In this document: in pieces, positions 10,187 through 21,387 of the stretch
Layout of the letters: every line of letters starts with the position of its first letter
Numbering within the stretch: position 1 is the first letter of the stretch
Assembly: GCF_004310865.1 (NCBI RefSeq)
Contig: NZ_SIXI01000004.1
Coordinates: 310,001 to 374,000 of the forward strand
DNA length: 64,000 bases
Direction: 5' to 3'
DNA from: Aquabacterium lacunae
GTDB taxonomy: Bacteria > Pseudomonadota > Gammaproteobacteria > Burkholderiales > Burkholderiaceae_C
Notes under the pieces: model-generated
The model's input: the letters and a program-made list of their open reading frames with translations, nothing else
Database searches by the model: none
Told to the model about the DNA's origin: nothing
Program-made: the position numbers and the translations under genes

Positions 10187-11124
10187 GCCTTGGCCCGCCA
10201 GTCGCGCGGGCTGCAGCCCATCTCGCGCTTGAAGGCCTGCGCGAACGCGGCCGATGACTGGTAGCCCACCTGCTGGGCCACCTCTGCCACGCCTTGTCGG
10301 CCGTCCCGCAGGCGGCGTGCGGCCAGGTGCATGCGGTGGCTGGTCAGGTAGGTCAGCGGGGGCACGCCCAGCAACTGGCTGAACCGCTCGGCCAGCACCG
10401 TGCGTGACACACACCCCTCGCTGGCCAGTTCCGCCAGGGTCCACGGGTGGGCCGGGTGGCGGTGCATGGCGCCCAGAACCCGCGAGACCATGCTGTCCTT
10501 CAGGCCCATCAACCATCCGCTGGGCCCGCGTGCGCCGTCGGCCACCAGGTAAGAGCGCAGGCTCTGAATGAACAGCACATCGCCCAGGCGGTCGATGATG
10601 GCCTGCCGGGCCGGCCGGTCGCGCGAGAGTTCCTGCTCCAGGTAGGTCAGGCCGATCATCAGCCATTGCGGCACGCCCTTGGCGCCCCACTGCAGCGTCA
10701 GCCAGGGCGGCAAACCGCCCCACAACCAGGCCGAAGTCACCCCCTCGATCTGAAAGGCCCCACTGAGCGTGCGGCCCACCACCTCCAGCGAGCCTGGCGG
10801 CATGGCGTCGACCGGGCCGGCCTGCACGCCGTGGGCCTGCCAGTGCGGGCGAACGTCGATGGGGGGCATCAGTTGCTGCAGGTTGTCCTGCCCACACAGG
10901 CGGTGGGCGCTGCCCCGGGGAATGAAGGCCACGTCACCGGCCTCCAGCAACACCGGGGCCGAGCCGTCCATGGGGTCGAGCCACACGCGACCCTGGGTGA
11001 CCAGGTGGAAGCTGGGCTGCCCGGCCTCGCTCACCCGCAGCTGGCCGGTGGGGCCCAGGCGGGTGCGCACGAACACCGCCTGGCGGATCCGCACGTCGGC
11101 AAGCAAATGACTCAAGGCGTCCAT
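10126..11124 (-). CDS. AraC-family regulator with cupin N-terminal domain
   Basis: The 332-residue product has an AraC-ligand-binding cupin domain (AraC_binding_2/cupin_6 type, residues about 1-170) with [11 protein letters not shown] and [14 protein letters not shown]-terminal AraC helix-turn-helix domain (about 225-320) contains the [24 protein letters not shown] signature in two parts. The start was placed at MDALSHLLA (11124), where the domain begins; the frame remains open upstream without homology. It is divergent from the acyl-CoA dehydrogenase pair, with 157 bases between the starts, and is a candidate regulator of it (inference). Confidence 0.88.
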   Translation of the reverse strand: MDALSHLLADVRIRQAVFVRTRLGPTGQLRVSEAGQPSFHLVTQGRVWLDPMDGSAPVLLEAGDVAFIPRGSAHRLCGQDNLQQLMPPIDVRPHWQAHGVQAGPVDAMPPGSLEVVGRTLSGAFQIEGVTSAWLWGGLPPWLTLQWGAKGVPQWLMIGLTYLEQELSRDRPARQAIIDRLGDVLFIQSLRSYLVADGARGPSGWLMGLKDSMVSRVLGAMHRHPAHPWTLAELASEGCVSRTVLAERFSQLLGVPPLTYLTSHRMHLAARRLRDGRQGVAEVAQQVGYQSSAAFAQAFKREMGCSPRDWRAKAQAEVGEGQGSSSTRMITSS

Positions 11125-11281
11125 GGGCGTGATGGTGCCGCAAGATCGGCCCCAAATCATCGCGAACGTCCGCAAGCGCGCTTTTGTCCGCCAACTTTGG
11201 CACTTTCCAGGGGGAGCCTGCTTGGCAAAGCTGGCGCGGGGCGCTGCAATGCGCTCACTTTGTAACCTTTGCACTGCCGCC

Positions 11282-12589
11282 ATGACCACACTGACCCGCC
11301 TGGGCCTGCGCACCCTCAGCCAGTTCGCCGGCTCTCCGAAGCTCGACCAACTGAAACTCCGCAAGCCGACCGAGAAGGTGCTGTACCACGGCACCAAGAC
11401 GGGCTTTCGCGTGGTGGTGGCCGCCAGCCGCGCCTTCAAGGCCGTGAAAAGCCTGGGCGGTGCCGAGCGCCTGCCCAAGCGCGGTGGTGGCGACCTGTTC
11501 GACCTGACCCCCTCGGAAGACCAGGCCATGATCGTGGACGCCATCCGAGCGTTCGCGATGGAGCAGCTGCGCCCGGCCGCCTCGAAGTGCGACGCCGACT
11601 ACGCCGCCCCGGCCGAGCTGCTGGCCCAATGCGCCGAACTGGGCGTGGCCAGCATGAGCATCCCCGAGCAGCTGGACGGCGTGGGCACCGAGCGCGCCGC
11701 CGTGACCAATGCCCTGATTGCTGAAGCGTTGGCCGAAGGCGACATGGGCCTGGCCTTTGCCTGCCTGGCCCCCGCGGCCGTGAGCAACGCCATCAGCCTG
11801 TGGGGCACGGCCCAGCAGCAAAGCGCCTACCTGCCGGCGTTTGCTGGCGAGAAGCCGCCGGCCGCCGCCCTGTGCGTGATGGAGCCCCAGGCCCTGTTCG
11901 ACCCCTTCAGCCTGAGCACCAAGGCCCGCCTGGTGAACGGCCAGTACGTCATCAACGGCCTGAAGTCGATGGTGCCGCTGGCCAGCACGGCCGAGCTGTT
12001 CATCATCGCGGCCGACATCGAAGGCCACGGCCCCGGTCTGCTGATCGTGGAGTCGAGCACCCCCGGCCTGAGCCTGGACGAAGACCTCAGCATGGGCCTG
12101 CGCCCCGCCGGTTGCGCCCGCCTGAAGCTGCAGGATGTGGCCGTGCCCGCCACCGCCCTGCTGGGCGAAGGCAAGGCCGATGTGTATGCCGAATGCATCC
12201 AGCTCAGCCGCCTGGGCTGGTGCGCGCTGGCCGTGGGCTGCGCCAAGGCCGTGATGGACTACATGATCCCCTACGTGAACGAGCGCGAAGCCTTCGGTGA
12301 GCCCATCAGCCACCGCCAGTCGGTGGCCTTTGCGATCTCGAACATGGCCATTGAAATCGACGGCATGCGTCTGCTGACCTGGCGCGCCGCCACCCTGGCC
12401 GACAGCGACCAGCCCTTCGCCGAGGCCGTGGCCATTGCCCGCCGCCTGTGCGCCGACAAGGGCATGCAGATCGGCAGCGACGGCGTGCAACTGCTGGGCG
12501 GCCATGGCTTCGTGAAGGAGCACCCCGCCGAACGCTGGTACCGCGACCTGCGTGCCGTGGCCGTGATGGAAGGTGGCGTCTTGCTGTGA
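11282..12589 (+). CDS. Acyl-CoA dehydrogenase family protein, short C-terminus
   Basis: The 435-residue flavoprotein has the acyl-CoA dehydrogenase layout: N-terminal helical domain from about residue 75, central beta domain and a C-terminal helical domain with ISHRQSVAFAISNMA and LLGGHGFVKEHP. It ends right after AVMEGGVLL. Typical members have EGT plus a further 20-30 residue helix there, so the acid residue at the usual catalytic position is present but the last helix is missing. The FAD-contacting T/S motif of the middle domain is also weakly preserved (ALCVMEPQALFD). The first 65 residues form an extra basic segment. It lies 52 bases upstream of a second acyl-CoA dehydrogenase and may form a hetero-oligomer with it (inference). 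Confidence 0.88.
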   Translation: MTTLTRLGLRTLSQFAGSPKLDQLKLRKPTEKVLYHGTKTGFRVVVAASRAFKAVKSLGGAERLPKRGGGDLFDLTPSEDQAMIVDAIRAFAMEQLRPAASKCDADYAAPAELLAQCAELGVASMSIPEQLDGVGTERAAVTNALIAEALAEGDMGLAFACLAPAAVSNAISLWGTAQQQSAYLPAFAGEKPPAAALCVMEPQALFDPFSLSTKARLVNGQYVINGLKSMVPLASTAELFIIAADIEGHGPGLLIVESSTPGLSLDEDLSMGLRPAGCARLKLQDVAVPATALLGEGKADVYAECIQLSRLGWCALAVGCAKAVMDYMIPYVNEREAFGEPISHRQSVAFAISNMAIEIDGMRLLTWRAATLADSDQPFAEAVAIARRLCADKGMQIGSDGVQLLGGHGFVKEHPAERWYRDLRAVAVMEGGVLL

Positions 12590-12641
12590 CACCCCACAGC
12601 CCCGTCCCCGCCCTGCCCCATCACCCTCAAGGATTGCAAAC

Positions 12642-13856
12642 ATGATCAACCTCGAAGTTCCTCGCAAGTTCAAGCCCCTGGTGCGCCAGGCCCAGGAAGT
12701 GGCCGGCGAAGTGCTGCGCCCCATCTCGCGCAAATACGACCGCGCCGAGCACGACCGCCCCGTTGAACTGGACATGCTGGCCGCCGTGATCGACGGCATG
12801 AACGAAGGCAACAGCGAAGTCGGCGGCACCGGTGCCACCGGCGTGCGCCGTGACGCCGCCGCCAACGATGGCGTCAATCGCAACGGCACCAACCTGTCCA
12901 CCGCCCTGAGCATTGCAGAGCTGTGCTGGGGCGACGTGGGCATGCTGCTGGCCATGCCCCGCCAGGGCCTGGGCAACTCGGCCATCGCCTCGGTGGCCAA
13001 CGACGAGCAGCTCAAGCGCTTCAAGGGCCGCTGGGCCGCCATGGCCATCACCGAACCGGGCTGTGGCTCCGATTCGGCCAACATCCGCACCACGGCCCGC
13101 CTCGATGGCGACCACTACGTGCTCAACGGCGAAAAGATCTACGTCACCTCGGGCGATCGCGCCGACCTGGTGGTGGTGTGGGCCACGCTGGACAAGAGCC
13201 TGGGCCGCTCGGCCATCAAGTCGTTCGTGGTCGAAAAGGGCACACCCGGCTTCGAGCTGGCCCGCCTGGAGCACAAGCTGGGCATTCGCGCCTCGGACAC
13301 CGCCGCCTTCATCCTGAAGGACTGCCGCGTGCCCAAGGAGAACCTGCTGGGCGACCCGGACATCCAGCCGGAAAAGAGCTTCGCCGGCGTGATGCAGACC
13401 TTCGACAACACGCGCCCGCTGGTGGCGGCCATGGCCGTGGGCCTGACCCGCGCCTGCATCGAAGAGATGGAACGCATCCTGAAAGAGTGCGGTGTGGTGC
13501 CCGACTACAACCGCCCGCTGCACCGCCAGCCCTCGGCCGTGGCCGAGCTGGTGACCATGAAGGCCGATTACGAAGCCGCCCGCCTGCTGACCATGCAGGC
13601 CGCCTGGATGGCCGACAACACGCAGCCCAACTCGCTGCAGGCCTCGCTGGCCAAGGCCAAGGCCGGCCGCACCTGCGTGAACGTGGCCCTGAAGTGCGTG
13701 GAGCTGGCCGGCAGCATCGGCTACACCGAGACCGCCCTGCTGGAGAAGTGGTCGCGTGACGCGAAGATCCTGGACATCTTCGAAGGCACGCAGCAGATCC
13801 AGCAGCTGATCATTGCCCGCCGCCTGTTGGGCAAGAGCTCGGCCGAGCTGAAGTGA
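12642..13856 (+). CDS. Acyl-CoA dehydrogenase
   Basis: The 404-residue protein is a full-length acyl-CoA dehydrogenase. AMAITEPGCGSDSANIRTT forms the flavin-contacting middle-domain motif, YVLNGEKIYVTSG follows, and the C-terminus carries KILDIFEGTQQIQ, whose glutamate is the expected catalytic base. An ATG at 12642 follows an AAGGA-type ribosome-binding site in the gap after the upstream paralogue. The chain-length preference cannot be read from sequence. No electron-transfer flavoprotein or enoyl-CoA hydratase gene is adjacent. Confidence 0.93.
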   Translation: MINLEVPRKFKPLVRQAQEVAGEVLRPISRKYDRAEHDRPVELDMLAAVIDGMNEGNSEVGGTGATGVRRDAAANDGVNRNGTNLSTALSIAELCWGDVGMLLAMPRQGLGNSAIASVANDEQLKRFKGRWAAMAITEPGCGSDSANIRTTARLDGDHYVLNGEKIYVTSGDRADLVVVWATLDKSLGRSAIKSFVVEKGTPGFELARLEHKLGIRASDTAAFILKDCRVPKENLLGDPDIQPEKSFAGVMQTFDNTRPLVAAMAVGLTRACIEEMERILKECGVVPDYNRPLHRQPSAVAELVTMKADYEAARLLTMQAAWMADNTQPNSLQASLAKAKAGRTCVNVALKCVELAGSIGYTETALLEKWSRDAKILDIFEGTQQIQQLIIARRLLGKSSAELK

Positions 13857-13935
13857 ACCGTCCGCAGACCTCGCACTGACCGACCACGAGCCCTCCGCCA
13901 GAACGGGAGCCGATGGGCGCGCGAGAGGCGATGAA

Positions 13936-13968
13936 AAGGCCCGCCACTGTCAGACAGCGGTGGGCCTT
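13936..13968. terminator. Bidirectional intrinsic terminator
   Basis: A 15-bp stem (13936-13950 with 13954-13968), with two G-T pairs in place of perfect matches and a three-base loop. A-rich sequence precedes it. It lies between the convergent acyl-CoA dehydrogenase and YceI-like genes and can serve both, though the T-run on the plus strand is poor. Confidence 0.6.
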
Positions 13969-13999
13969 GTTCGTGGGCACAGCGCAGTGCAGCCTGGTG

Positions 14000-14593
14000 T
14001 CAACGCTGTGACACGCCCTCGACCTGGATGCGCAAGGTCACGCCCATGTCGAAGCCCCAGTCCTTGCCGGCGTCCATGCCGAATTCGTCGCGCTGCAATG
14101 TGGCCAGCGCGTCGGCACCGCACAGCTCGGCGCCCTTGAGCATCGGGTGGGCGATGCACTTGAACGACTGCAGCTTCAAGGTGATCGGGCGGGTGACGCC
14201 GCGCATCGTGAGGATGCCTGGCACCGTGGTGGGCTTGCCATCCACCCACTGGGCCAGCTGGCCTTTGAACACGGCCGTGGGGTACTTCGCCGTGTCGAAC
14301 AACTCGGCGCTGCGGGCCTTGTCGTTCATGATGTCCAGGCCGTAGTCGATGCTGTTCATGTCGATGGTGACCTCGACCGAACCCGTCTGCGCGGCCTTGT
14401 CGAGCACCACCTGCCCGCTGCTCTTGTTGAACTTGCCGCGCCACACCGACACGCCGCCCATGTGGTCAGCCTCGAAGCTGGGGAAGGTGTGCGTGGGCGC
14501 CAGCGTGTAGGTCACCGGTGCGGCCGAAGCCTGCACGGCGCCCAAGGCCAACATGGCGGCACACAGCGCGCGAGGAACAAAACGGTGCAACAT
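14000..14593 (-). CDS. YceI-family periplasmic protein
   Basis: The 197-residue product has a signal peptide (hydrophobic core at about 8-20, AQA/ASA cleavage region near residue 24). A YceI lipocalin-like beta-barrel follows, with the TFPSFEADHMGGVSVWRGKF start and the DMNSIDYGLDIMNDKARSAELFD block. Family members bind isoprenoid-type lipids such as polyprenols in the periplasm. Two cysteines in the C-terminal half (KCIAHP, LCGADA) may form a disulfide. It stands alone between terminators and proB. Confidence 0.92.
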   Translation of the reverse strand: MLHRFVPRALCAAMLALGAVQASAAPVTYTLAPTHTFPSFEADHMGGVSVWRGKFNKSSGQVVLDKAAQTGSVEVTIDMNSIDYGLDIMNDKARSAELFDTAKYPTAVFKGQLAQWVDGKPTTVPGILTMRGVTRPITLKLQSFKCIAHPMLKGAELCGADALATLQRDEFGMDAGKDWGFDMGVTLRIQVEGVSQR

Positions 14594-14674
14594 GGGCAGC
14601 CCCTGTGAGTGATCAGGGGGCCAGCATACGCCAGCCAGCCGGCACCTTCGGGCCAGCCCCTTCAGGCCAGCACC

Positions 14675-15793
14675 TCAGGCCAGCACCAGGTTGTCGCGGT
14701 GGATCAGCTCAGGCTCGTTGGCAAAGCCCAGCACGGCTTCGATTTCGGTGGAGGCCTTGCGCGCGATCAGGCGGGCTTCGCTGCTGGCGTAGTTGGCCAG
14801 GCCCCGGGCCACGTCCTGGCCCTGCAGGTTGCGCACGGCCACCACGTCACCGCGGTGGAACTCGCCCACCACCTCGACCAGGCCGATGGGCAACAGGCTC
14901 TTGCCTTCGTCGCGCAGCTTGGCCACCGCACCGTCGTCGATCACGACCGCACCGCGCAGCTGCAGGTGGTCGGCCATCCATTGCTTGCGGGCCGTGAGCT
15001 TGGCCGTGGCCGCCACGAACAGCGAGCCGATGGCTTCGCCCTGCGTGAGGCGCACCAGCACATCGGGCTCGCGGCCCCAGGCGATCACGGTGCTGGCACC
15101 GCTGCCGGCCGCACGCTTGGCCGCGATCACCTTGGTGATCATGCCGCCCGTGCCCACGCCGCTGCCGGCGCCACCGGCCATCTGCTCCAGGGCCGGATCA
15201 CCGGCGGTGCAGACATCGATGAAGCGGGCGTTGGGGTCTTTGCGCGGGTCGGCGCTGTACAGGCCCTTCTGGTCGGTCAGGATGACCAGGGCATCGGCTT
15301 CGACCAGGTTGGCCACCAGCGCGCCCAGGGTGTCGTTGTCACCGAACTTGATTTCGTCGGTGACCACGGTGTCGTTCTCGTTGATGACCGGCACCACGCG
15401 GTGCGACAGCAGGGTCAGCAGCGTGGTGCGGGCATTCAGGTAGCGCTCGCGGTCGGCCAGGTCGGCGTGCGTGAGCAGCACCTGGGCGCTGCCCATGCCG
15501 TGCTCGCTGAGCTTGCTTTCGTACATCTGCGCCAGGCCCATCTGGCCCACGGCGGCCGCGGCCTGCAGCTCATGCACTTCCTTCGGGCGCTTGGCCCAGC
15601 CCAGGCGCTTCATGCCTTCGGCAATGGCGCCCGACGACACCATGATCACCTCGCGGCCGTCGGCGGCCAGCGCAGCCAGCTGGCGGCACCAGTTGCCGAT
15701 GGCGTCGGCATCGACCCCTTTGCCTTCGTTGGTCACCAGGCTGGAGCCCACCTTCACGACGATGCGGCGGGCGTTCTTCAACACGTCATTCAT
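14675..15793 (-). CDS. proB: Glutamate 5-kinase
   Basis: ProB phosphorylates L-glutamate as the first step of proline synthesis. The 372-residue enzyme has the amino-acid kinase domain ([16 protein letters not shown] at 9-24, later NENDTV and [13 protein letters not shown]) and a C-terminal PUA domain from about residue 280 ([13 protein letters not shown]). Length and domain order are standard. It lies downstream of obgE on the same strand, as is usual in beta-proteobacteria (rplU-rpmA-obgE-proB). Confidence 0.97.
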   Translation of the reverse strand: MNDVLKNARRIVVKVGSSLVTNEGKGVDADAIGNWCRQLAALAADGREVIMVSSGAIAEGMKRLGWAKRPKEVHELQAAAAVGQMGLAQMYESKLSEHGMGSAQVLLTHADLADRERYLNARTTLLTLLSHRVVPVINENDTVVTDEIKFGDNDTLGALVANLVEADALVILTDQKGLYSADPRKDPNARFIDVCTAGDPALEQMAGGAGSGVGTGGMITKVIAAKRAAGSGASTVIAWGREPDVLVRLTQGEAIGSLFVAATAKLTARKQWMADHLQLRGAVVIDDGAVAKLRDEGKSLLPIGLVEVVGEFHRGDVVAVRNLQGQDVARGLANYASSEARLIARKASTEIEAVLGFANEPELIHRDNLVLA

Positions 15794-15882
15794 GAGGCAG
15801 GTCGGCAGGCAGGTGCAAAGCAGCGGGCTGTGCGGGGTTCAGGCGAAGTGGTGAGTGTGCCGCATGTGCGGCACGGGCCGCA

Positions 15883-17460
<1,578 letters not shown>

Positions 17461-17478
17461 TCAGCGGGATGTGCCGGA

Positions 17479-17736
17479 TCAGACCGGGGTCACAATGACC
17501 GTCTTGCGGTTTTGAGGACCCTTGACGGTGAAAGACACGGTGCCGTCCACCAGGGCGAACAGGCTGTGATCGCGGCCGGTGCCGACGTTGGAACCAGCGT
17601 GGAAGCGGGTGCCGCGTTGACGCACGATGATCGAACCGGCGGAGATGGTTTGACCACCATACACCTTCACGCCGAGCATCTTCGGTTGGGAGTCGCGGCC
17701 GTTCCGCGTGGAACCGCCGCCTTTTTTCTGTGCCAT
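17479..17736 (-). CDS. rpmA: 50S ribosomal protein L27
   Basis: The 85-residue protein begins [19 protein letters not shown] and contains the [19 protein letters not shown] block that defines L27. L27 lies near the peptidyl-transferase centre, and its N-terminal tail reaches the P-site tRNA. No N-terminal cleavage peptide of the Firmicutes type is present. It follows rplU by 55 bases on the same strand. Confidence 0.98.
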   Translation of the reverse strand: MAQKKGGGSTRNGRDSQPKMLGVKVYGGQTISAGSIIVRQRGTRFHAGSNVGTGRDHSLFALVDGTVSFTVKGPQNRKTVIVTPV

Positions 17737-17791
17737 GTGGTAGCTCCTTGGGGGCTAGACAGGTAGGTTGATATCAGCCGAAGGGCAACGA

Positions 17792-18103
17792 TCAGGCGCT
17801 CACGGAGCTGATTTCCAGCTCGGTGTAGTTCTGACGATGGCCTTGGCGCTTCTGATAGTGCTTGCGACGGCGCATCTTGAAGATGCGGACCTTGTCGTGA
17901 CGGCCGTGGGACACCACGGTTGCCTTGACAGAAGCGCCAGCCACCAGGGGCGTGCCAACCTTGAGTTCAGCGCCGGTACCGACAGCCAAAACCTGGTCGA
18001 TCACGATTTCCTGGCCAACTTCCGCAGCAATCTGTTCTACTTTGATCTTTTCGCCTGCAGCAACTTTGTATTGCTTGCCGCCGGTTTTTATGACCGCGTA
18101 CAT
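17792..18103 (-). CDS. rplU: 50S ribosomal protein L21
   Basis: The 103-residue protein begins [14 protein letters not shown] and has the [24 protein letters not shown]-binding segment of L21. It binds 23S rRNA and depends on L20 for assembly. It heads the rplU-rpmA-(obgE-proB) block. Confidence 0.98.
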   Translation of the reverse strand: MYAVIKTGGKQYKVAAGEKIKVEQIAAEVGQEIVIDQVLAVGTGAELKVGTPLVAGASVKATVVSHGRHDKVRIFKMRRRKHYQKRQGHRQNYTELEISSVSA

Positions 18104-18143
18104 GTGTGGACCTTTGAAAAAATGAACGAGAAATCTTCACCCA

Positions 18144-19559
18144 TCAAAGGGCGAAGCTCTCCATGCTACCACGGTCACCCCGTTTTGGGAAGTGGGCAGA
18201 CTCCAAAGGTTCGCCCGCTGCATCGACCAGGGCCAGCCCGCCCGCGGGTGCGGTCTCGGCTGGTTCATCGGCCTCGGCATCGGCTTTCGGGAAGCGAAAC
18301 GCGCCCGAGCGCTGGGTGAGGCCCTCGCCGCCCGAGGCCCCGCCCGACATCCCGCCGGGCCCCTCCGAGCCCGGCGCACCCCAGCCGAAAAAGGCCTGCA
18401 CCTCCTGGCGCTTGGCCATGGCGTCGGTGAAGCCCAGGTGGATCAGCTCGCGCGTGAACGACGATTCGAACAGCAGGTACGACGCCAGGGCCGTGCCACG
18501 GGCGGTCTTGCCGCGGCCGTACACGCCCACGGCGCGCAGCATGGCCCGCACCGCCGGCGGCAGCGCCCACAGGTGGCGGGCAGCGATGTCGTCGATGCGC
18601 TGCGACGGCGCGATCACCAGGATGTCGACCGGGCGCAGCGGCGTCATGGCGCGCTGCTCGGGTGTGAGCAACTCCAGCGTGCGGTTCACACGCTGCAGGC
18701 GTTCGATGTCCACCGCCAGCGCATCCAGGAAGATGCTGGACATGGCGTGGCCCGCGATCTGGGCCAGGTTGGGGTACTCGACGATGGTCTGGCGCTGGGC
18801 GGTGGGCTCGTGCAGGCGCCCCGCCCCGATCACCAGGATGCGGTCGGCGCCCAGGTGCACGGCGGGTGAGATGGGCGCGGCCTGGCGCATGGAGCCGTCA
18901 CCGAAGTAATGGGGCTGCCCCTGCACGCCCAGCTTCTGCGAGGGGAAGATGAAAGGAATGGCGGCCGAGGCCATGAGGTGGTCGACCGTGATGCGGTCTT
19001 TCACGCTGATGCGCTGCGAACGCGTCCAGGGCGAGATGTCGTGCGCCGTGTCGTAGAAGGTGACGTGCTCGCCCGTGGTGTAGCTGGACGCCGTCACGGC
19101 CAGGGCGTCCAGCACCCCGTCTTCCAGCAGCTTGGGCAGGCGGTTGAAGCGGATGGCATCACCCAGCAGCTCGCGCAGCGGGTCGTTGTCGAGCAGCGAG
19201 CGGGGGCGTACCTTGCGCCAGCGGGCCACGGCCCAGCCCAGCGAGAACAGCGTGAGCCACTGGGCCCCGCTGCGGATCACGCCCAGCGAATCGGCCGCGT
19301 AGATCTGCTCGCAGTGCATGTCGCGCCACAGCTCGGCCATCAGGCGCACGGCGGCCTCGAAACGGTCGGCGCGCGAGGCCAGGGCCACGCCGTTGAGCGC
19401 ACCGGCCGAGGTGCCGCAGATGATGCGGAAGGGGTTGCCGCGCTCGGGGTCACCGCTGTCGCGGCGGATCAGCATCAGCGCCTGCAACACCCCCACCTGG
19501 TAGGCCGCGCGGGCCCCACCACCGGTGAGGATCAGACCATTCTTGCCAGGCAGACTCAT
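18144..19559 (-). CDS. Patatin-like phospholipase
   Basis: The 471-residue protein has the patatin Ser-Asp dyad: the oxyanion-hole GGGARA at 13-18, the nucleophile Ser51 in GTSAG (49-53) and Asp221 in FGDGS. Members hydrolyse phospholipid acyl esters. No signal peptide is seen, so it is probably cytoplasmic or peripherally membrane-bound. A DUF3336-like C-terminal region follows the catalytic domain and ends in a Gly/Ser/Glu-rich tail from about residue 415. It ends 41 bases before rplU begins on the same strand, so read-through into rplU is possible. Confidence 0.93.
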   Translation of the reverse strand: MSLPGKNGLILTGGGARAAYQVGVLQALMLIRRDSGDPERGNPFRIICGTSAGALNGVALASRADRFEAAVRLMAELWRDMHCEQIYAADSLGVIRSGAQWLTLFSLGWAVARWRKVRPRSLLDNDPLRELLGDAIRFNRLPKLLEDGVLDALAVTASSYTTGEHVTFYDTAHDISPWTRSQRISVKDRITVDHLMASAAIPFIFPSQKLGVQGQPHYFGDGSMRQAAPISPAVHLGADRILVIGAGRLHEPTAQRQTIVEYPNLAQIAGHAMSSIFLDALAVDIERLQRVNRTLELLTPEQRAMTPLRPVDILVIAPSQRIDDIAARHLWALPPAVRAMLRAVGVYGRGKTARGTALASYLLFESSFTRELIHLGFTDAMAKRQEVQAFFGWGAPGSEGPGGMSGGASGGEGLTQRSGAFRFPKADAEADEPAETAPAGGLALVDAAGEPLESAHFPKRGDRGSMESFAL

Positions 19560-19652
19560 GGTTCGATGATCGGCAGTTTTGCTGCCGGGTTGAGCACTGA
19601 AATGCGGGCTGTGGGGGGCTGGGTACCTGGGCCGGGCTCCAGGCTGCCCGGC

Positions 19653-20555
19653 TCACCAGCCGCAGGCCGAGTCTTCGGGCTTGCCCAGCCCGTACACGTT
19701 GCGCAGCGTGTCCCAGGCTTCCTGCGCGGTCTCGACGTAGCGGAACAGGTTCACGTCTTCCGGGCTGATCATGCCGGTGTCGACCAGGTGGTCGAAGTCG
19801 ACCAGCTTGCTCCAGAACTCGCGCCCAAAGAGCAGCACAGGGCGTTTGCGGCACTTGCCGGTCTGCATGAGGGTCAGGGCCTCAAAGAGCTCATCAAGCG
19901 TGCCGAAACCACCGGGGAAGCACACCAGCGCCACCGAGCGCATCAGGAAGTGCATCTTGCGCAGCGCGAAGTAGTGGAACTGGAAGCACAACCTGGGGGT
20001 GATGTAGGGGTTGGGCTCTTGTTCGTGCGGCAGCACGATGTTCAGGCCGATGCTCTTGCCGCCCACCTCGAAGGCGCCGCGGTTGCCCGCCTCCATCACG
20101 CCCGGGCCACCGCCGGTGACCACGTAGATGGGGCTTTGCAGCTGGGCCGAATGGGTGGTGACCATGCCGGCAAAGGCCCGGGCCTCTTCGTAATAGCGCG
20201 ACATGGCCACTTGCGACTTCGCCTTGCGCACGGCCTGATCGCGCGCTGCGCCCTCGGGCAGCGATTCCGCAGCGGTCAGGTGCTGCTGGGCCACATCGGC
20301 CGGCAGGATGCGCGCGCTGCCGAACATCACGATGGTCGACTCGATGTTCTCTTCGCGCTGGATCATCTCGGGCTTGAGCAGCTCGAGCTGCATGCGCACC
20401 GAGCGCAACTCGGGGTGCAGCAGGAACTCGGGGTCGGCAAAGGCCAGGTCGTAGCTGCTGTCGGGGCCGGAATACAGCGAGGGTTTGCTGGCCTGTGCGG
20501 CATCCTGCCCTGCGGTGGCGAAGTTACGTGCCAGCAGTTCCTTGGGGTTGTTCAT
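19653..20555 (-). CDS. LOG-family protein (cytokinin riboside 5'-monophosphate phosphoribohydrolase-like)
   Basis: The 300-residue protein has both LOG/Rossmann signatures: GGGPGVMEAGNRGA and PGGFGTLDELFE. LOG proteins cleave nucleoside 5'-monophosphates at the N-glycosidic bond; bacterial homologues are often annotated as TIGR00730 or PpnN-like. The extra 100 or so N-terminal residues place it in the longer type. It is followed by the patatin gene 93 bases downstream. The physiological substrate is not deducible. Confidence 0.9.
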   Translation of the reverse strand: MNNPKELLARNFATAGQDAAQASKPSLYSGPDSSYDLAFADPEFLLHPELRSVRMQLELLKPEMIQREENIESTIVMFGSARILPADVAQQHLTAAESLPEGAARDQAVRKAKSQVAMSRYYEEARAFAGMVTTHSAQLQSPIYVVTGGGPGVMEAGNRGAFEVGGKSIGLNIVLPHEQEPNPYITPRLCFQFHYFALRKMHFLMRSVALVCFPGGFGTLDELFEALTLMQTGKCRKRPVLLFGREFWSKLVDFDHLVDTGMISPEDVNLFRYVETAQEAWDTLRNVYGLGKPEDSACGW

Positions 20556-20672
20556 GCGTACCGCCTTCTTGTGGTGCCTGGGAATTCACGATAGCAGCAG
20601 GGCCGGCGCGCTGCCGGCGAGGCCGTGAACTTGTGCCCAATATGCGACGACCACGCGCTGTGTGAAGGCATG

Positions 20673-20697
20673 AAAAAACCCGGCCAGGGCCGGGTTT
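20673..20697 (-). terminator. Intrinsic terminator after the SWIB-domain gene
   Basis: On the minus strand, a perfect 9-bp stem (AACCCGGCC with its complement, two-base loop) is followed by a run of six T. It is 43 bases beyond the stop of the SWIB gene and upstream of the LOG-family gene. Confidence 0.85.
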
Positions 20698-20739
20698 GTC
20701 GGGCGCTGGGCCTGCCGTGGCGGCAGGCCGACGCAGCGA

Positions 20740-21075
20740 TCAGCTCAGTTGGTCGCTGATCAGCTTGGTCATCTCGAACATCGAGACCTGGTCCTTCTTG
20801 AAGATGACCTTCAGCTTGGCATCGGCATTGATGTTGCGCTTGTTGGCCGCATCTTGCAGGTTGTGCTTCTTGATGTATTCCCAGACCTTCTTGGTCACTT
20901 CGGTGCGCGGCAGCGGCTTGTCGCCGATCACGGCGGCCAGGGCGGCGCTCGGGGTCAGGGCCTTCATGAAGGCGGCGTTGGGCGTGCGCTTGGCAGCGGG
21001 GGCCTTCTTTGCAGCGGGAGCTGCCGTCTTGGTTGCCGCAGCCTTCTTGGCGGGGGCCTTCTTCGCAGTTGCCAT
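20740..21075 (-). CDS. SWIB/MDM2 domain protein with histone H1-like N-terminus
   Basis: The 111-residue product has two parts. Residues 2-40 are Ala/Lys/Pro-rich ([16 protein letters not shown] and similar repeats), as in bacterial histone H1-like DNA-binding proteins. Residues about 42-111 form a SWIB domain with LAAVIGDKPLPRTEVTKKVWEYIKKHNLQ and the DAKLKVIF segment. SWIB domains are widespread in eukaryotic chromatin remodellers and occur in chlamydial and beta-proteobacterial proteins. A nucleoid or topoisomerase-linked role is inferred, not shown. The ATG at 21075 is preferred over one at 21093 because it begins the conserved MATAKK. Confidence 0.9.
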   Translation of the reverse strand: MATAKKAPAKKAAATKTAAPAAKKAPAAKRTPNAAFMKALTPSAALAAVIGDKPLPRTEVTKKVWEYIKKHNLQDAANKRNINADAKLKVIFKKDQVSMFEMTKLISDQLS

Positions 21076-21387
21076 GTGAATTCTCTCCATCAAGGTGAAA
21101 TCTGTACGGGCTGGGGGGCGGCGCGCTGGGTGAACTGGACACGCGCAGGCCTCTCGAAACGCCAGCGTCGCACATGGTAATGCCAGAAATCAGGCATTTC
21201 GGGCCGTGGCAACGCTTTGTGGGGGGCGAAGGCGCACAAAAGCAGCGGGCCTCCTGACAAATGGCAAGGCCACCCGCCGAAATTCTCAGCTTTTGCACCG
21301 CAACGGTGCCGTTCTGTCGCCAACACACCCTCGATGCAGGGGGCAATCTGTTGTTCAATGCGGGCACTGCTTTACCGGAGCCTTCCC
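21076..21387. other. Divergent intergenic region, 312 bases
   Basis: This gap separates the SWIB gene (minus) and the Old Yellow Enzyme gene (plus) and must hold both promoters. I see a small hairpin with a 6-bp stem at 21295-21309 and a GGAG ribosome-binding site at 21377-21380 for the plus gene. No convincing -35/-10 pair or conserved RNA was recognised. The plus-strand frame is open here but encodes nothing recognisable. Confidence 0.5.
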
